Positions 38,190 to 44,867 are shown, counted from the first letter of the stretch. The stretch: DNA of 64,000 bases from Candidatus Rubrivivax defluviihabitans (GCA_016709385.1 JADJMW010000022.1:682001-746000); one strand, 5' to 3'. Program-made: numbers and translations. Notes: generated by a model not told the origin, from the sequence alone.

Positions 38190-38448
38190 TCAGCCGCCAG
38201 CCGGTGGCGGCCCTTCGAAGAGCGCCGCCGCCTCGGCGGCCGAAAGGTCGATGCTGTCCGGCACCACGAACCGGCCACGCGCCACGCCCAGCCGCTGCCC
38301 GGCGCCCGCGGCGCCCTGCAGCGGCACCAGGCGGGCCGCCGGCTTGCCGTGGCGGGCGATCACGATCTCGGCGTCCTGGCCCGGAAGCCACGCGCTCGAC
38401 CAGGCGGGACAACGAGTTCTTGGCCTCGAGCATGTTGACGGTGGTCAT
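38190..38448 (-). CDS. Phd/YefM-type antitoxin, frame interrupted once
   Basis: The start MTTVNMLEAKNSLSRLVERV is a classic Phd/YefM N-terminus; it is followed in another frame by QDAEIVIARHGKPAARLVPL and DLSAAEAAALFEG up to the stop. One extra G near 38380 (in the GGCCC run) explains the break, and 259 bases is one over 86 codons. If the break were real, the intact downstream PIN toxin would lack its antitoxin, so a sequence error is the better reading. Confidence 0.7.
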
Positions 38449-38642
38449 GGGGCAGCCTCCGGGATCCGTTCTTTGCTGGGCACAGATACCAGCCAAGTCT
38501 GGCCAGAAATTCAATCGAAGCCAAGTGTTCAGAGGCGGGCCGTTCGAGTCGCAGCCGTCACTTCGCCATGAGTCGTCACGAGGGTGGTCGCTGCAGCATC
38601 GACATTCGGCGCGCGATGTGCTTATGCGTAGCATCACGCATC

Positions 38643-38879
38643 ATGCGAACGACGCTGGACATCGACGACCCCATCCTGCGCGACCTGAAGCAGTTGCAGC
38701 AGCGCGAGGGAAAGTCGCTCGGCCGACTGGTTTCCGACCTGCTTGCCGCGCCGCTTGCCGCCCGCCGCGAAGCGCCGATGGCGCGGCCGGCGTTCCATTG
38801 GGCGCACCAGGCCATGGCGGCCCGGGTGGACCTGCGGGACAAAGACGCGGTGATCGATGCGGTGGATGAGCGCGAATAA
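38643..38879 (+). CDS. Ribbon-helix-helix antitoxin (VapB-like)
   Basis: A 78-residue protein starting MRTTLDIDDPILRDLKQLQ, with the beta strand plus two helices of the RHH fold, and a C-terminal DLRDKDAVIDAVDERE tail that would bind the toxin. It is intact, whereas the PIN toxin gene that follows contains an in-frame stop. Confidence 0.75.
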   Translation: MRTTLDIDDPILRDLKQLQQREGKSLGRLVSDLLAAPLAARREAPMARPAFHWAHQAMAARVDLRDKDAVIDAVDERE

Positions 38880-38900
38880 ATCCTGCCCGGTGGGGTACGC

Positions 38901-39344
38901 TTGAGCTTCGGTGTCGACGTCGACCTGCTGCTGTAGGCGTCGGACAGCGGTTGCCCGCAGCATCAGCGTGCCGCGGCATTCCTGAACGATTGCGCCGCGA
39001 ACGGCCAGGTGTTCTGCCTGGCCTGGCTGACGCTGATGAGCGACCTGCGCATGGCCACCCACCCGCGCATCTTCACGCGGCCGCTCACGCAGCAGACGGC
39101 CATGGGCAACGTGGAAGCCCTGATGGCGCTGCCGCACTGCCGCGTCATCGGCGAGCAGCCGGGTTTCTGGACGGTGTACCAACAGGTCACGGGCGATGTG
39201 CCGACGCGGGGCAACCTGGTGCCGGACGCTCACCTGGCCGCCGTGCTGCGCCAGAACGGCGTCGCCACCCTCTACACCCACGACCGCGACTTTCGGAAGT
39301 TTGCGTTCCTGGAGGTGCGCGACCCGCTGGCCGTGGCGGGCTGA
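38901..39344 (+). pseudogene. PIN-domain toxin with in-frame stop codon
   Basis: The frame starts TTG 38901 (SFGVDVDLLL), hits TAG at 38934-38936 in place of a Tyr codon, and then continues open as ASDSGCPQHQRAAAFLND to the normal end with YTHDRDFRKFAFLEV. The other PIN residues, including the C-terminal acidic cluster, are retained. A GTG at 39009 could restart translation but would lose the first catalytic Asp. The frame is otherwise clean, so this is a point mutation rather than an indel. Confidence 0.65.
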
Positions 39345-39404
39345 CGTTTCTTGTGGTGCCTGGTTCGGGGTCGGCAGAAAACCGGCCGCGCGCCGCCGGC
39401 CCAC

Positions 39405-39806
39405 CTACAGCGACCAGTCCTCCACCTGCAGCGCCGGCACGCGGTCGAATTCGCGCCGGTTGTTGGTGACGATCACCAGCCCTTCGCTGCGCGCGTGCGC
39501 GGCAATGTGCAGGTCGTTGACGTCGATGCGCGTGCCCGCCAGCTCGAGCGCGGTGCGAATCTGGCCATAGTGCTGCGCTGCCTTCGGCCCATAGGGCAGC
39601 ACCTCCAGCCGGCTGCAGAAGTCCTCCACGACCGCCAGGTTGGCCGCGGGGCGGCTGCTCTTCTCGGCGCCGTGCATCAGTTCGGCCAGCGTGATGGCCG
39701 AAACGGCCATGCGGCCGGCTTGCCGGTTGAACACGGCCGCGGCTTGCGGTGGCCGCTGCCGGATGACGAAGAGGGCGATATTCGTATCCAGCAGATAGCG
39801 CAGCAT
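39405..39806 (-). CDS. vapC: VapC PIN-domain ribonuclease toxin (tRNA(fMet)-type)
   Basis: A 133-residue PIN toxin: MLRYLLDTNIALFVIRQR (Asp7), ITLAELMHGAEKS (Glu near 43), GTRIDVNDLHIAAHARS (Asp near 97-101), IVTNNRREFDRVP. This pattern matches VapC/MvpA proteins that cleave initiator tRNA. Its antitoxin gene ends eight bases upstream on the same strand. Confidence 0.9.
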   Translation of the reverse strand: MLRYLLDTNIALFVIRQRPPQAAAVFNRQAGRMAVSAITLAELMHGAEKSSRPAANLAVVEDFCSRLEVLPYGPKAAQHYGQIRTALELAGTRIDVNDLHIAAHARSEGLVIVTNNRREFDRVPALQVEDWSL

Positions 39807-39813
39807 CACAGGC

Positions 39814-40050
39814 TCACAAGCCTTGGCGCGGGGGCTGGTCCTGCGTGGCGCGTTCGGGCAGGAAATCATCACTGACCCGCGGCGCGTCGTCTTCGAAGAA
39901 GCTGTCCCATTCGTGCCCGGCCGGCACGATGATGCGCTCGGCACCCCGCACCCGCACCTCCACGCGCTTGACATGAGGCGGCAGGCGCGCGTCGGCAGGC
40001 AGCCGAATGGCCTGAGAGCGGTTGTTGGTGAAGACGGTGGAGGTGCTCAT
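39814..40050 (-). CDS. vapB: VapB antitoxin, AbrB/SpoVT type
   Basis: A 78-residue antitoxin starting STSTVFTNNRSQAIRLPADA, the standard swapped-hairpin VapB N-terminus, with a toxin-binding tail (EWDSFFEDD). A promoter and dyad lie directly upstream. Confidence 0.88.
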   Translation of the reverse strand: MSTSTVFTNNRSQAIRLPADARLPPHVKRVEVRVRGAERIIVPAGHEWDSFFEDDAPRVSDDFLPERATQDQPPRQGL

Positions 40051-40079
40051 GGCGCTTCCGGTTGGTGTGTTCGCGGTGG

Positions 40080-40118
40080 ATATAGCAAAAGTATATGGCG
40101 ACACCTTTAGCAGTGCAA
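40080..40118 (-). promoter_or_regulatory. vapBC promoter with overlapping dyad
   Basis: On the minus strand TTGCAC (40113-40118) and TATACT (40090-40095) are separated by exactly 17 bases. A dyad ATATA-N7-TATAT at 40080-40096 covers the -10 element, where the VapBC complex would be expected to bind. Confidence 0.65.
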
Positions 40119-40228
40119 AGGCGCGTTCCGGCCGTGCGGCGGGGCCGACGAAAGACGCGCACAGCCACACCGAGTGGCCACTGCGATTCAGCGCAGCACG
40201 TCGACGCCAGTGGACGGATCGGCCGGTG

Positions 40229-40321
40229 CGGCCCCATGGCTACTTGACTGGAACCCGGAAACCGGACATGAAGTGCCGGAACGATCCGGCGCGAGAGATT
40301 CTCGTCCAGCAGCAGCTTCAC
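40229..40321 (-). pseudogene. DUF5615 PIN-like toxin, 5' remnant
   Basis: Starting at GTG 40321 the frame reads KLLLDENLSRRIVPALHVRFPG, the unmistakable N-terminus of a DUF5615 toxin, then GSSQVAMGP. After this the homology ends and the sequence runs into the vapBC upstream region, so the 3' two-thirds are deleted. Confidence 0.6.
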
Positions 40322-40551
40322 GTTGCGGTGGCCAGATGCACCTCGTGCTGCTCACGGTCGGCGGCGTAAGCCAGGCAGGCCTGAATGAGCGGCGTGCGTC
40401 AGCTCGATAGTCGGCCATGATCTCGACCGGGCTCATGCCCCCGGGCAAGCCACCCCAGCACGTCGCCGACGCTGATACGAAGATTGCGAACGCACGCGCG
40501 GCCGCCGCGGCGACCCGGGTCGATGGTGATCAATGGGTGAAGAGTCGACAT
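40318..40551 (-). pseudogene. DUF433 antitoxin, frame-shifted
   Basis: From ATG 40551 the frames read in succession STLHPLITIDPGRRGGRACVRN and VGDVLGWLA, then GGMSPVEIMADYR, then ELTHAA, then QACLAYAADREQHEVHLAT up to a TGA overlapping the toxin GTG. Three extra bases would explain it; without them the gene would encode 76 residues, exactly the length of the intact DUF433 at 36450. With its toxin truncated, the module looks truly decayed. Confidence 0.6.
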
Positions 40552-40778
40552 GGGCAGCGCCGCTCAGTGGTTCATGGCTGACGGCAATGGTGCCGTTCAT
40601 TGCACACAGCGGCAAGGCTGGCTGCTGGGGACAGCTGCGAGCCGGCGGCGCGGTGGGGTAACGAAAAGCGTCGGCTTGTGCGGGTTCGCGCCGACCGGCG
40701 GGCGCGGGCGGGTGACGATTTGTGTCACGCGTTGCGGCAGAAGTCGCGCTTTCGGGGGGCGGATGGCGGTTTTAGGGG
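40552..40778. other. Region upstream of the pilin promoter
   Basis: No gene is supported. Binding sites for a PilR-type activator would be expected here, but I cannot point to a specific one. Confidence 0.3.
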
Positions 40779-40795
40779 CTGGCACGACCCCTGCA
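40779..40795 (+). promoter_or_regulatory. Sigma-54 (RpoN) promoter of the pilin gene
   Basis: CTGGCACGACCCCTGCA carries the invariant GG (40781-40782) and GC (40793-40794) ten bases apart and matches the extended sigma-54 consensus closely. It lies about 50 bases upstream of the pilin ATG, as in PilS/PilR-controlled pilA genes. Confidence 0.85.
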
Positions 40796-40843
40796 TTCAG
40801 GGGGTTCGTTCCCGCCCCCAACTCATTTTCCAAGGAGTCATCC

Positions 40844-41278
40844 ATGAAGCGAGTTCAACAAGGTTTCACACTCATCGAACTGATGATCGTCGTGGCGATC
40901 ATCGGCATCCTGGCGGCGGTGGCGCTGCCGGCGTATCAGGACTACACGATCCGCGGCCGGGTCTCGGAGTTGGCAATTCTTGGTTCAAGCATGAAAGCAA
41001 CGGTTACCGAGAATATCGCCAATAACGGTGGCGTCATTGCCGCAGGCGCCTGCAACGGCGTAACGAATCTGGCGAACGCCACGGACAACACGGCCTCCAG
41101 CACTTGCACTGATGCAACTGGCGTTATCGCAGTCACCGGTACGGCGCGGGCGAAGGCCGTCGTTCTTACCCTGACCCCGGTGGTTAACGCCGATGGAACC
41201 GTCAAGTGGACTTGCACCACAAGTTTGGCGGCCAATTACAAGTACGTTCCCGCCGAGTGCCGAAGCGGTGGTGCCTGA
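40844..41278 (+). CDS. pilA: Type IV major pilin (prepilin)
   Basis: A 144-residue prepilin. A short basic leader MKRVQQG is followed by the prepilin peptidase site G/FTLIELMIVVAIIGILAA with Glu at +5, then PAYQDYTIRGRVSE. The C-terminal half is Thr/Ala/Asn-rich with four Cys residues, two of them (WTCTT and AECRSGG) forming the usual disulfide loop. AAGGAG is at 40832-40837. The variable middle part has lower GC than its surroundings. It would be exported, cleaved by PilD and assembled into pili, and could be glycosylated by a PglL-type enzyme. Confidence 0.92.
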   Translation: MKRVQQGFTLIELMIVVAIIGILAAVALPAYQDYTIRGRVSELAILGSSMKATVTENIANNGGVIAAGACNGVTNLANATDNTASSTCTDATGVIAVTGTARAKAVVLTLTPVVNADGTVKWTCTTSLAANYKYVPAECRSGGA

Positions 41279-41289
41279 CCTAGTAGAAC

Positions 41290-41400
41290 GGGGTCAGGGG
41301 AATTGGGGAAACGGGAGGTTCGGGGTCAGGCCTTGAATCTTAAGGCCCCACCTTCCCTCTCTCCCCAAACACCAAAGCGGCCTCCGGGCCGCTTTTCGGT
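41290..41400. repeat. GGGGTCAG hairpin repeat, copy A with terminator
   Basis: Two GGGGTCAG boxes (41290 and 41322). The second starts a unit with the stem GGCCTT-gaatctt-AAGGCC (41329-41347), then a pyrimidine-rich spacer, CCCCAAACACC, and a terminator-like hairpin AAGCGGCC-TCCG-GGCCGCTT (41375-41394). It would also terminate the pilin transcript. Confidence 0.75.
41375..41396 (+). terminator. Rho-independent terminator downstream of pilA
   Basis: AAGCGGCC (41375-41382), loop TCCG, GGCCGCTT (41387-41394) then TT. Being symmetrical with an AA/TT on each side it may act in both directions. Confidence 0.7.
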
Positions 41401-41493
41401 AGGCGCTCAACAACGCCGCGCCTTTGGCAGCCCCAGCGACAAGCGCGCGCTGGCAGCCATCGGGCCGTGGCTGCGGCTGAACCACCGGGATTG

Positions 41494-41580
41494 GGGGTCA
41501 GGTCTTCCGTCTTGCCCCCCCACCCCGCCCTTTTTCTCTGGGACCGGCGGTCCTTTACGGGCGTCAGGGTCAGGTCTTTA
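41494..41580. repeat. Two further GGGTCAGGTCTT boxes
   Basis: GGGGTCAGGTCTT at 41494-41506 and GGGTCAGGTCTTT at 41567-41579. Each is only the left end of the repeat unit; between them is no gene I can support. Confidence 0.6.
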
Positions 41581-41648
41581 CTTTGAACCCCGAACCCGTC
41601 ACTTCAGGCCTGTCCGCCACCTCGCAAATCGCCCCGGCATAGGAAATC

Positions 41649-41727
41649 GGGGTCAGGTCTTGAATCTTAAGACCCCGCTGTCTCCTCCTTCCCCAAACAC
41701 CAAAGCGGCCTCCGGGCCGCTTTTTCG
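41649..41727. repeat. GGGGTCAG hairpin repeat, copy B with terminator
   Basis: Same unit as copy A: GGGGTCAG at 41649, stem GGTCTT-gaatctt-AAGACC (41656-41674), pyrimidine-rich spacer, CCCCAAACACC, hairpin AAGCGGCC-TCCG-GGCCGCTT (41703-41722) with a five-T run. The stem differs from copy A by a paired C/G to T/A change, so base pairing is kept. Confidence 0.8.
41703..41726 (+). terminator. Rho-independent terminator in repeat copy B
   Basis: AAGCGGCC, loop TCCG, GGCCGCTT and then TTT, identical stem to those at 41375 and 43020. Confidence 0.65.
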
Positions 41728-41781
41728 CTCTTGCGGGGCACTCGCGGAGGTGCGGCCAGCCGATCTGCGCCGCGCTGCGCA

Positions 41782-41979
41782 TCAGGCCGCGGCTGCGTGC
41801 TGGACTTCGAGCGGCCAGGCGCCCAGCTTGGCCGCTTCCAGGATGACGGTCTCGACCACGGTGCCGTCGGAGGCGTAGCCGATGTGCGTATGTCGGCCCT
41901 GCGACACCTCGCGTGTGACGGTCTTGTCGGACAGCCGGATCACCAAGCTGTCCTCGTCTTCGTAGTAGGTCACCTTCAT
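41782..41979 (-). CDS. DUF2283 family protein (probable antitoxin)
   Basis: A 65-residue DUF2283 protein: MKVTYYEDEDSLVIRLSDK at the start and ASDGTVVETVILEAAKLG near 45. DUF2283 proteins are commonly the second gene of DUF4258 modules, as here: its ATG overlaps the upstream DUF4258 stop by three bases. Confidence 0.75.
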   Translation of the reverse strand: MKVTYYEDEDSLVIRLSDKTVTREVSQGRHTHIGYASDGTVVETVILEAAKLGAWPLEVQHAAAA

Positions 41980-42311
41980 GGCAGCAACTCCCAGTGGTGC
42001 ATCATGGTCTTGACGACCACGGCTGGTTCCAGAACCAACACGACACAAAGCAGGTTGTCGGCGCGGCCCTCGACGTTGAGCCATACCCAAAGGTGGGTCG
42101 CATCACGTTGGCGGATGGACCCGGCAGCGATGATCGTCGGCAGCAGTTCGTCGGAAGCGCCGCGTACCGCCATGCGCTGCGCCGCATGCCGCGTGACCTG
42201 AACGCGACGCTGCAATCGCCAGCTGAACACTTCCGAGCATCGTGACGGCAAGGTCACTCGGTGGACAAGGTGATTGGGGTCGGCCACGGAAGATGCAGGA
42301 ATAGATATCAT
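41976..42311 (-). CDS. DUF4258 family protein (probable toxin)
   Basis: A 111-residue protein whose core VQVTRHAAQRMAVRGASDELLPTI and VEGRADNLLCVVLVLE matches DUF4258, an RelE-like or BrnT-like fold in toxin-antitoxin pairs. The true start is unsure; the N-terminal 30 residues (from ATG 42311) are not family-like, and a start further inside is possible. It diverges from a vapB gene with only 30 bases between the start codons. Confidence 0.7.
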   Translation of the reverse strand: MISIPASSVADPNHLVHRVTLPSRCSEVFSWRLQRRVQVTRHAAQRMAVRGASDELLPTIIAAGSIRQRDATHLWVWLNVEGRADNLLCVVLVLEPAVVVKTMMHHWELLP

Positions 42312-42341
42312 AGTGCATCAAAGCAGGAGCAGGTGAGGACC

Positions 42342-42551
42342 ATGCGAACCACAGTCACCATCGACGACGCGCTTTACCAGCGGGCGCTCGAAGTCGCCGA
42401 CCCAGGCATGGACAAGTCCGATCTGTTTCGCGAGGCGATGCAGTTGTTCGTTCGGGTGCAGGCAGGCAAGAGGCTGGCCGCGCTGGGCGGCACGCTGCCC
42501 GACATGAAGGACATACCCCGCCGCCGGGCGCCTGCGGACGCGCGCCGGTGA
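42342..42551 (+). CDS. VapB-type antitoxin (RHH, DUF2191-like)
   Basis: A 69-residue antitoxin starting MRTTVTIDDALYQRALEVAD, with SDLFREAMQLFVRVQAGKRLAALGG typical of the RHH VapB family (read in parts). GGTGAGGA precedes the ATG. The stop overlaps the start of the toxin gene. Confidence 0.83.
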   Translation: MRTTVTIDDALYQRALEVADPGMDKSDLFREAMQLFVRVQAGKRLAALGGTLPDMKDIPRRRAPADARR

Positions 42552-42931
42552 CGCAGGTCCTGGCCGACACCACGGTCTGGGTCAGGCACTTTCGCCGCGC
42601 CGACGCGGTGCTGCAATCACTGCTGGCCACCGACCGGATACTGGGCCACCCACTGATCGTGCTTGAACTGGCGTGCGGCACGCCACCGGCGCCTCGCGAC
42701 CGAACGCTGCGCGACCTGCGCGCCCTGCAGCAGGCGATCGTGGCCACGACCGAGGAGACCTTGGCCTTGATCGAGAGAGCGCGCCTCCACGACAGCGGCT
42801 GCGGCGCGGTCGACGTGATGCTGCTGGCATCCGCACTCCTGACGCCGGCGACCGTGCTATGGACGGACGACCGCCCGCTGCACGCCCTGGCGCTCCGTTT
42901 CGGGGTGGCCTTCAGCCCAGCACGGCACTGA
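42548..42931 (+). CDS. VapC PIN-domain toxin
   Basis: A 127-residue PIN protein starting at GTG 42548: QVLADTTVWVRHFRR (Asp6), HPLIVLELACGTP (Glu near 40), SGCGAVDVMLLASALL (Asp near 89), WTDDRPLHALALRFGV (Asp near 108). All catalytic acids are present. It overlaps vapB by four bases. Confidence 0.87.
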   Translation: MTQVLADTTVWVRHFRRADAVLQSLLATDRILGHPLIVLELACGTPPAPRDRTLRDLRALQQAIVATTEETLALIERARLHDSGCGAVDVMLLASALLTPATVLWTDDRPLHALALRFGVAFSPARH

Positions 42932-42942
42932 CGCACAAGTTT

Positions 42943-42989
42943 GGGGTCAGGTCTTGCCTTTTGCCTGGCAAAAGGCAAGACCTGACCCC
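42943..42989. repeat. 47-bp perfect palindrome of the GGGGTCAG family
   Basis: Two 23-base arms are perfect reverse complements around a single T (42966). Each arm opens with GGGGTCAGGTCTTGCC. It is a head-to-head double copy of the repeat left end, like a REPIN, and is followed by another TTGACCCC box near 42995. No gene lies within 42932-43286. Confidence 0.85.
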
Positions 42990-43019
42990 GTTCCTTGACC
43001 CCGTTCCTCGCAAATTCGA

Positions 43020-43044
43020 AAGCGGCCTCCGGGCCGCTTTTTCG
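43020..43044 (+). terminator. Rho-independent terminator after vapC
   Basis: AAGCGGCC (43020-43027), loop TCCG, GGCCGCTT (43032-43039), then TTT. Third copy of the hairpin, here at the end of the 42.3-42.9 kb vapBC pair. Confidence 0.75.
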
Positions 43045-43286
43045 CTGTCGGGCGCCGGCACGCGAACTCGGAGGTCGGGCCTTGCCCTCCTGTCGCCACC
43101 GTCCCACGCAGAGAAGCCAGGAGTCAAAGGCGCCGGCAACGGTGGGCAACTCATCGCCCGAAGATCGCCACAGGAGGCCCATTGCGCGGTGCGGATTCGA
43201 CACTCTGCGCGGGGCCGCTTCGACCCGCTGCAAGGAATGTCCTTACATGGGCTGTATCATCTCGGCTTCGTTGGCAGGAGAACCGG

Positions 43287-43505
43287 ATGATCACGAGCAA
43301 ACTCACCAGCAAGGCACAGACGACCGTGCCGCAACCCGTGCGGGCGGCGCTCGGGCTAAAGCCCGGCGACCTGCTGTGGTACGAACTCGTCCAAGGGCAG
43401 GTGATCCTGCGCAAGTCACCCGCCACACCCGGCCGCGACGACCCCTTCGGTGCATTCGACGAGTGGCGCTCGCCGGCTGACGAGAAGGCCTATGGCCAGC
43501 TTTGA
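43287..43505 (+). CDS. MazE/AbrB-type antitoxin
   Basis: A 72-residue AbrB/SpoVT-fold antitoxin: TSKLTSKAQTTVPQPVRAAL and KPGDLLWYELVQGQVILRK. AGGAG at 43276-43280 fits the ATG at 43287. It overlaps the PemK gene. Confidence 0.87.
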   Translation: MITSKLTSKAQTTVPQPVRAALGLKPGDLLWYELVQGQVILRKSPATPGRDDPFGAFDEWRSPADEKAYGQL

Positions 43506-43833
43506 GCCGGGTGACGTGATCAAGGTCCCCTTTCCCTATACGGACCGGCCGACGCGCCAGTCCCGTCCTGCGCTGGTGGTGTCCGCGCCTGCGCTGGAGG
43601 ATCGTCACGGCCTGCTCTGGGTGGTGATGATCACCAGCGCCGAGAATCGCGGCTGGCCCGGTGATGTGGTGGTGGGCAACCTGGGCATGGCAGGCTTGCC
43701 CGTGGCATCGGTGGTGCGCACGGCGAAGATCGCCACCATCGAAAGCGCAGACGCGCAGCGCCTGGGGTGCGTCTCGGCAAGCCAGATGGGGCTGGTCAGG
43801 CAACACCTGGTCGTTACGCTGGGCGCGGCCTGA
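43492..43833 (+). CDS. MazF/PemK-type endoribonuclease toxin
   Basis: A 113-residue MazF-fold toxin: FEPGDVIKVPFPYTDRPTRQSRPALVVS, then VVMITSAENRGWPGDV, and VVRTAKIATIESADAQRLG (each read in part). The RPALV and T-S residues of the active site are present. MazF toxins cleave mRNA at short motifs. The ATG at 43492 overlaps the antitoxin stop. Confidence 0.88.
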   Translation: MASFEPGDVIKVPFPYTDRPTRQSRPALVVSAPALEDRHGLLWVVMITSAENRGWPGDVVVGNLGMAGLPVASVVRTAKIATIESADAQRLGCVSASQMGLVRQHLVVTLGAA

Positions 43834-43979
43834 CCGCAAGAGGTAGGGAAAGAACTCGGCCTTGACTCCCATTGACAGGCCTGGGCCGACCCGGCGTACT
43901 TCAGAGCGCTGGATGCGTTGCGCGCCGACAGCCGGCGTGAACCGCCGCCCAACCCGTTCGACCCAGCTGCAGTCTGATC
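43834..43979. other. Intergenic stretch with a possible coding remnant
   Basis: One frame reads WADPAYFRALDALRADSRRE and PPPNPFDPAAV before a stop at about 43975, with protein-like composition but no start codon or upstream frame. It may be the tail of a lost gene; I do not recognise the family. Confidence 0.3.
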
Positions 43980-44783
43980 TCAGATCGGCTTCAGTGCCCC
44001 CTTGAACTGCTCCTTCAAGGGCGCGTGCCCCAGCGGCGGAAACTCGACCTGGGTCTCGGGCACCTTGTGCTCGGGCACCGCTTCGAGCAGGTGCCGGATC
44101 AGCGCCAGCCGCCCGCGGCGCTGGTCGTTGAAGTCGACCAGCGTCCACGGCGCGTGTTTGGTGTGCGTGGCCTGGAGCATGGCGTGGCGCGCCTGCGTGT
44201 AGTCGGCATATTTCTCGCGCGCGGTCAGGTCGATGGGTGAGAGCTTCCAGCGCTTGAGCGGGTCGTCGGCGCGCTCGGCGAAGCGTTCTTCCTGCTGTGC
44301 CTGGTCCACCGTGAGCCAGTATTTCAGCAGCAGGATGCCGTCGTCGACGAGCATCTTCTCGAACACCGGCGCCTGCTGCAGGAAGGCGGCCACCTGCTCC
44401 TCGGTGCAAAAGCCCATCACGCGCTCGACGCCGGCGCGGTTGTACCAGCTGCGGTCGAAGAGCACGATCTCGCCGGCCGAGGGCAGGTGCGGCACGTAGC
44501 GCTGGAAATACCACTGCGTGCGCTCGGCCTCGCTGGGCTTGCCCAGGGCGACCACGCGGCACTGGCGCGGGTTCAGCGTATCGGCAATGGCCGAGATGAC
44601 GCCGCCCTTGCCGGCGGTGTCGCGGCCCTCGATCAGCACCAGCAGGCGCTTGCCGGTGTGCTGAAGCCAGCGTGCCACGTCGTTGATCTGCAGCTGCAGT
44701 GGCTCCAGTGCTTCTTCGTAGTCGTCCTTGCTCAGCCGGTCCGACGGGCCGTTGCCGTTCGACTTCTTGTCCTTCTTGCCCAT
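43980..44783 (-). CDS. ppk2: Polyphosphate kinase 2
   Basis: A 267-residue class I-type PPK2, which interconverts polyphosphate and nucleoside diphosphates/triphosphates. Walker A VLIEGRDTAGKGGVI is near residue 50, the lid/Walker B segment FDRSWYNRAGVERVMGF near 110, and the KWKLSP / DLTAREKYADY motifs near 180. The start MGKKDKKSNGNGP is basic. It is transcribed away from its own strong terminator-bearing neighbour, the atp operon, from which it is separated by about 140 bases. Confidence 0.92.
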   Translation of the reverse strand: MGKKDKKSNGNGPSDRLSKDDYEEALEPLQLQINDVARWLQHTGKRLLVLIEGRDTAGKGGVISAIADTLNPRQCRVVALGKPSEAERTQWYFQRYVPHLPSAGEIVLFDRSWYNRAGVERVMGFCTEEQVAAFLQQAPVFEKMLVDDGILLLKYWLTVDQAQQEERFAERADDPLKRWKLSPIDLTAREKYADYTQARHAMLQATHTKHAPWTLVDFNDQRRGRLALIRHLLEAVPEHKVPETQVEFPPLGHAPLKEQFKGALKPI

Positions 44784-44867
44784 GGTGTGTACCTCCGTGT
44801 CCGCGGTTATAGCGCCGCCGGGCCCGTGGGTCGATGCATCCGGGCGGGCCCGCGGACGACGCGCTCA

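Noticed and set aside
36412..43833. Integrase, transposase or IS end near the toxin-antitoxin cluster
   Set aside because: None of the reading frames on either strand shows such a domain, so mobility can be inferred only from composition and density.
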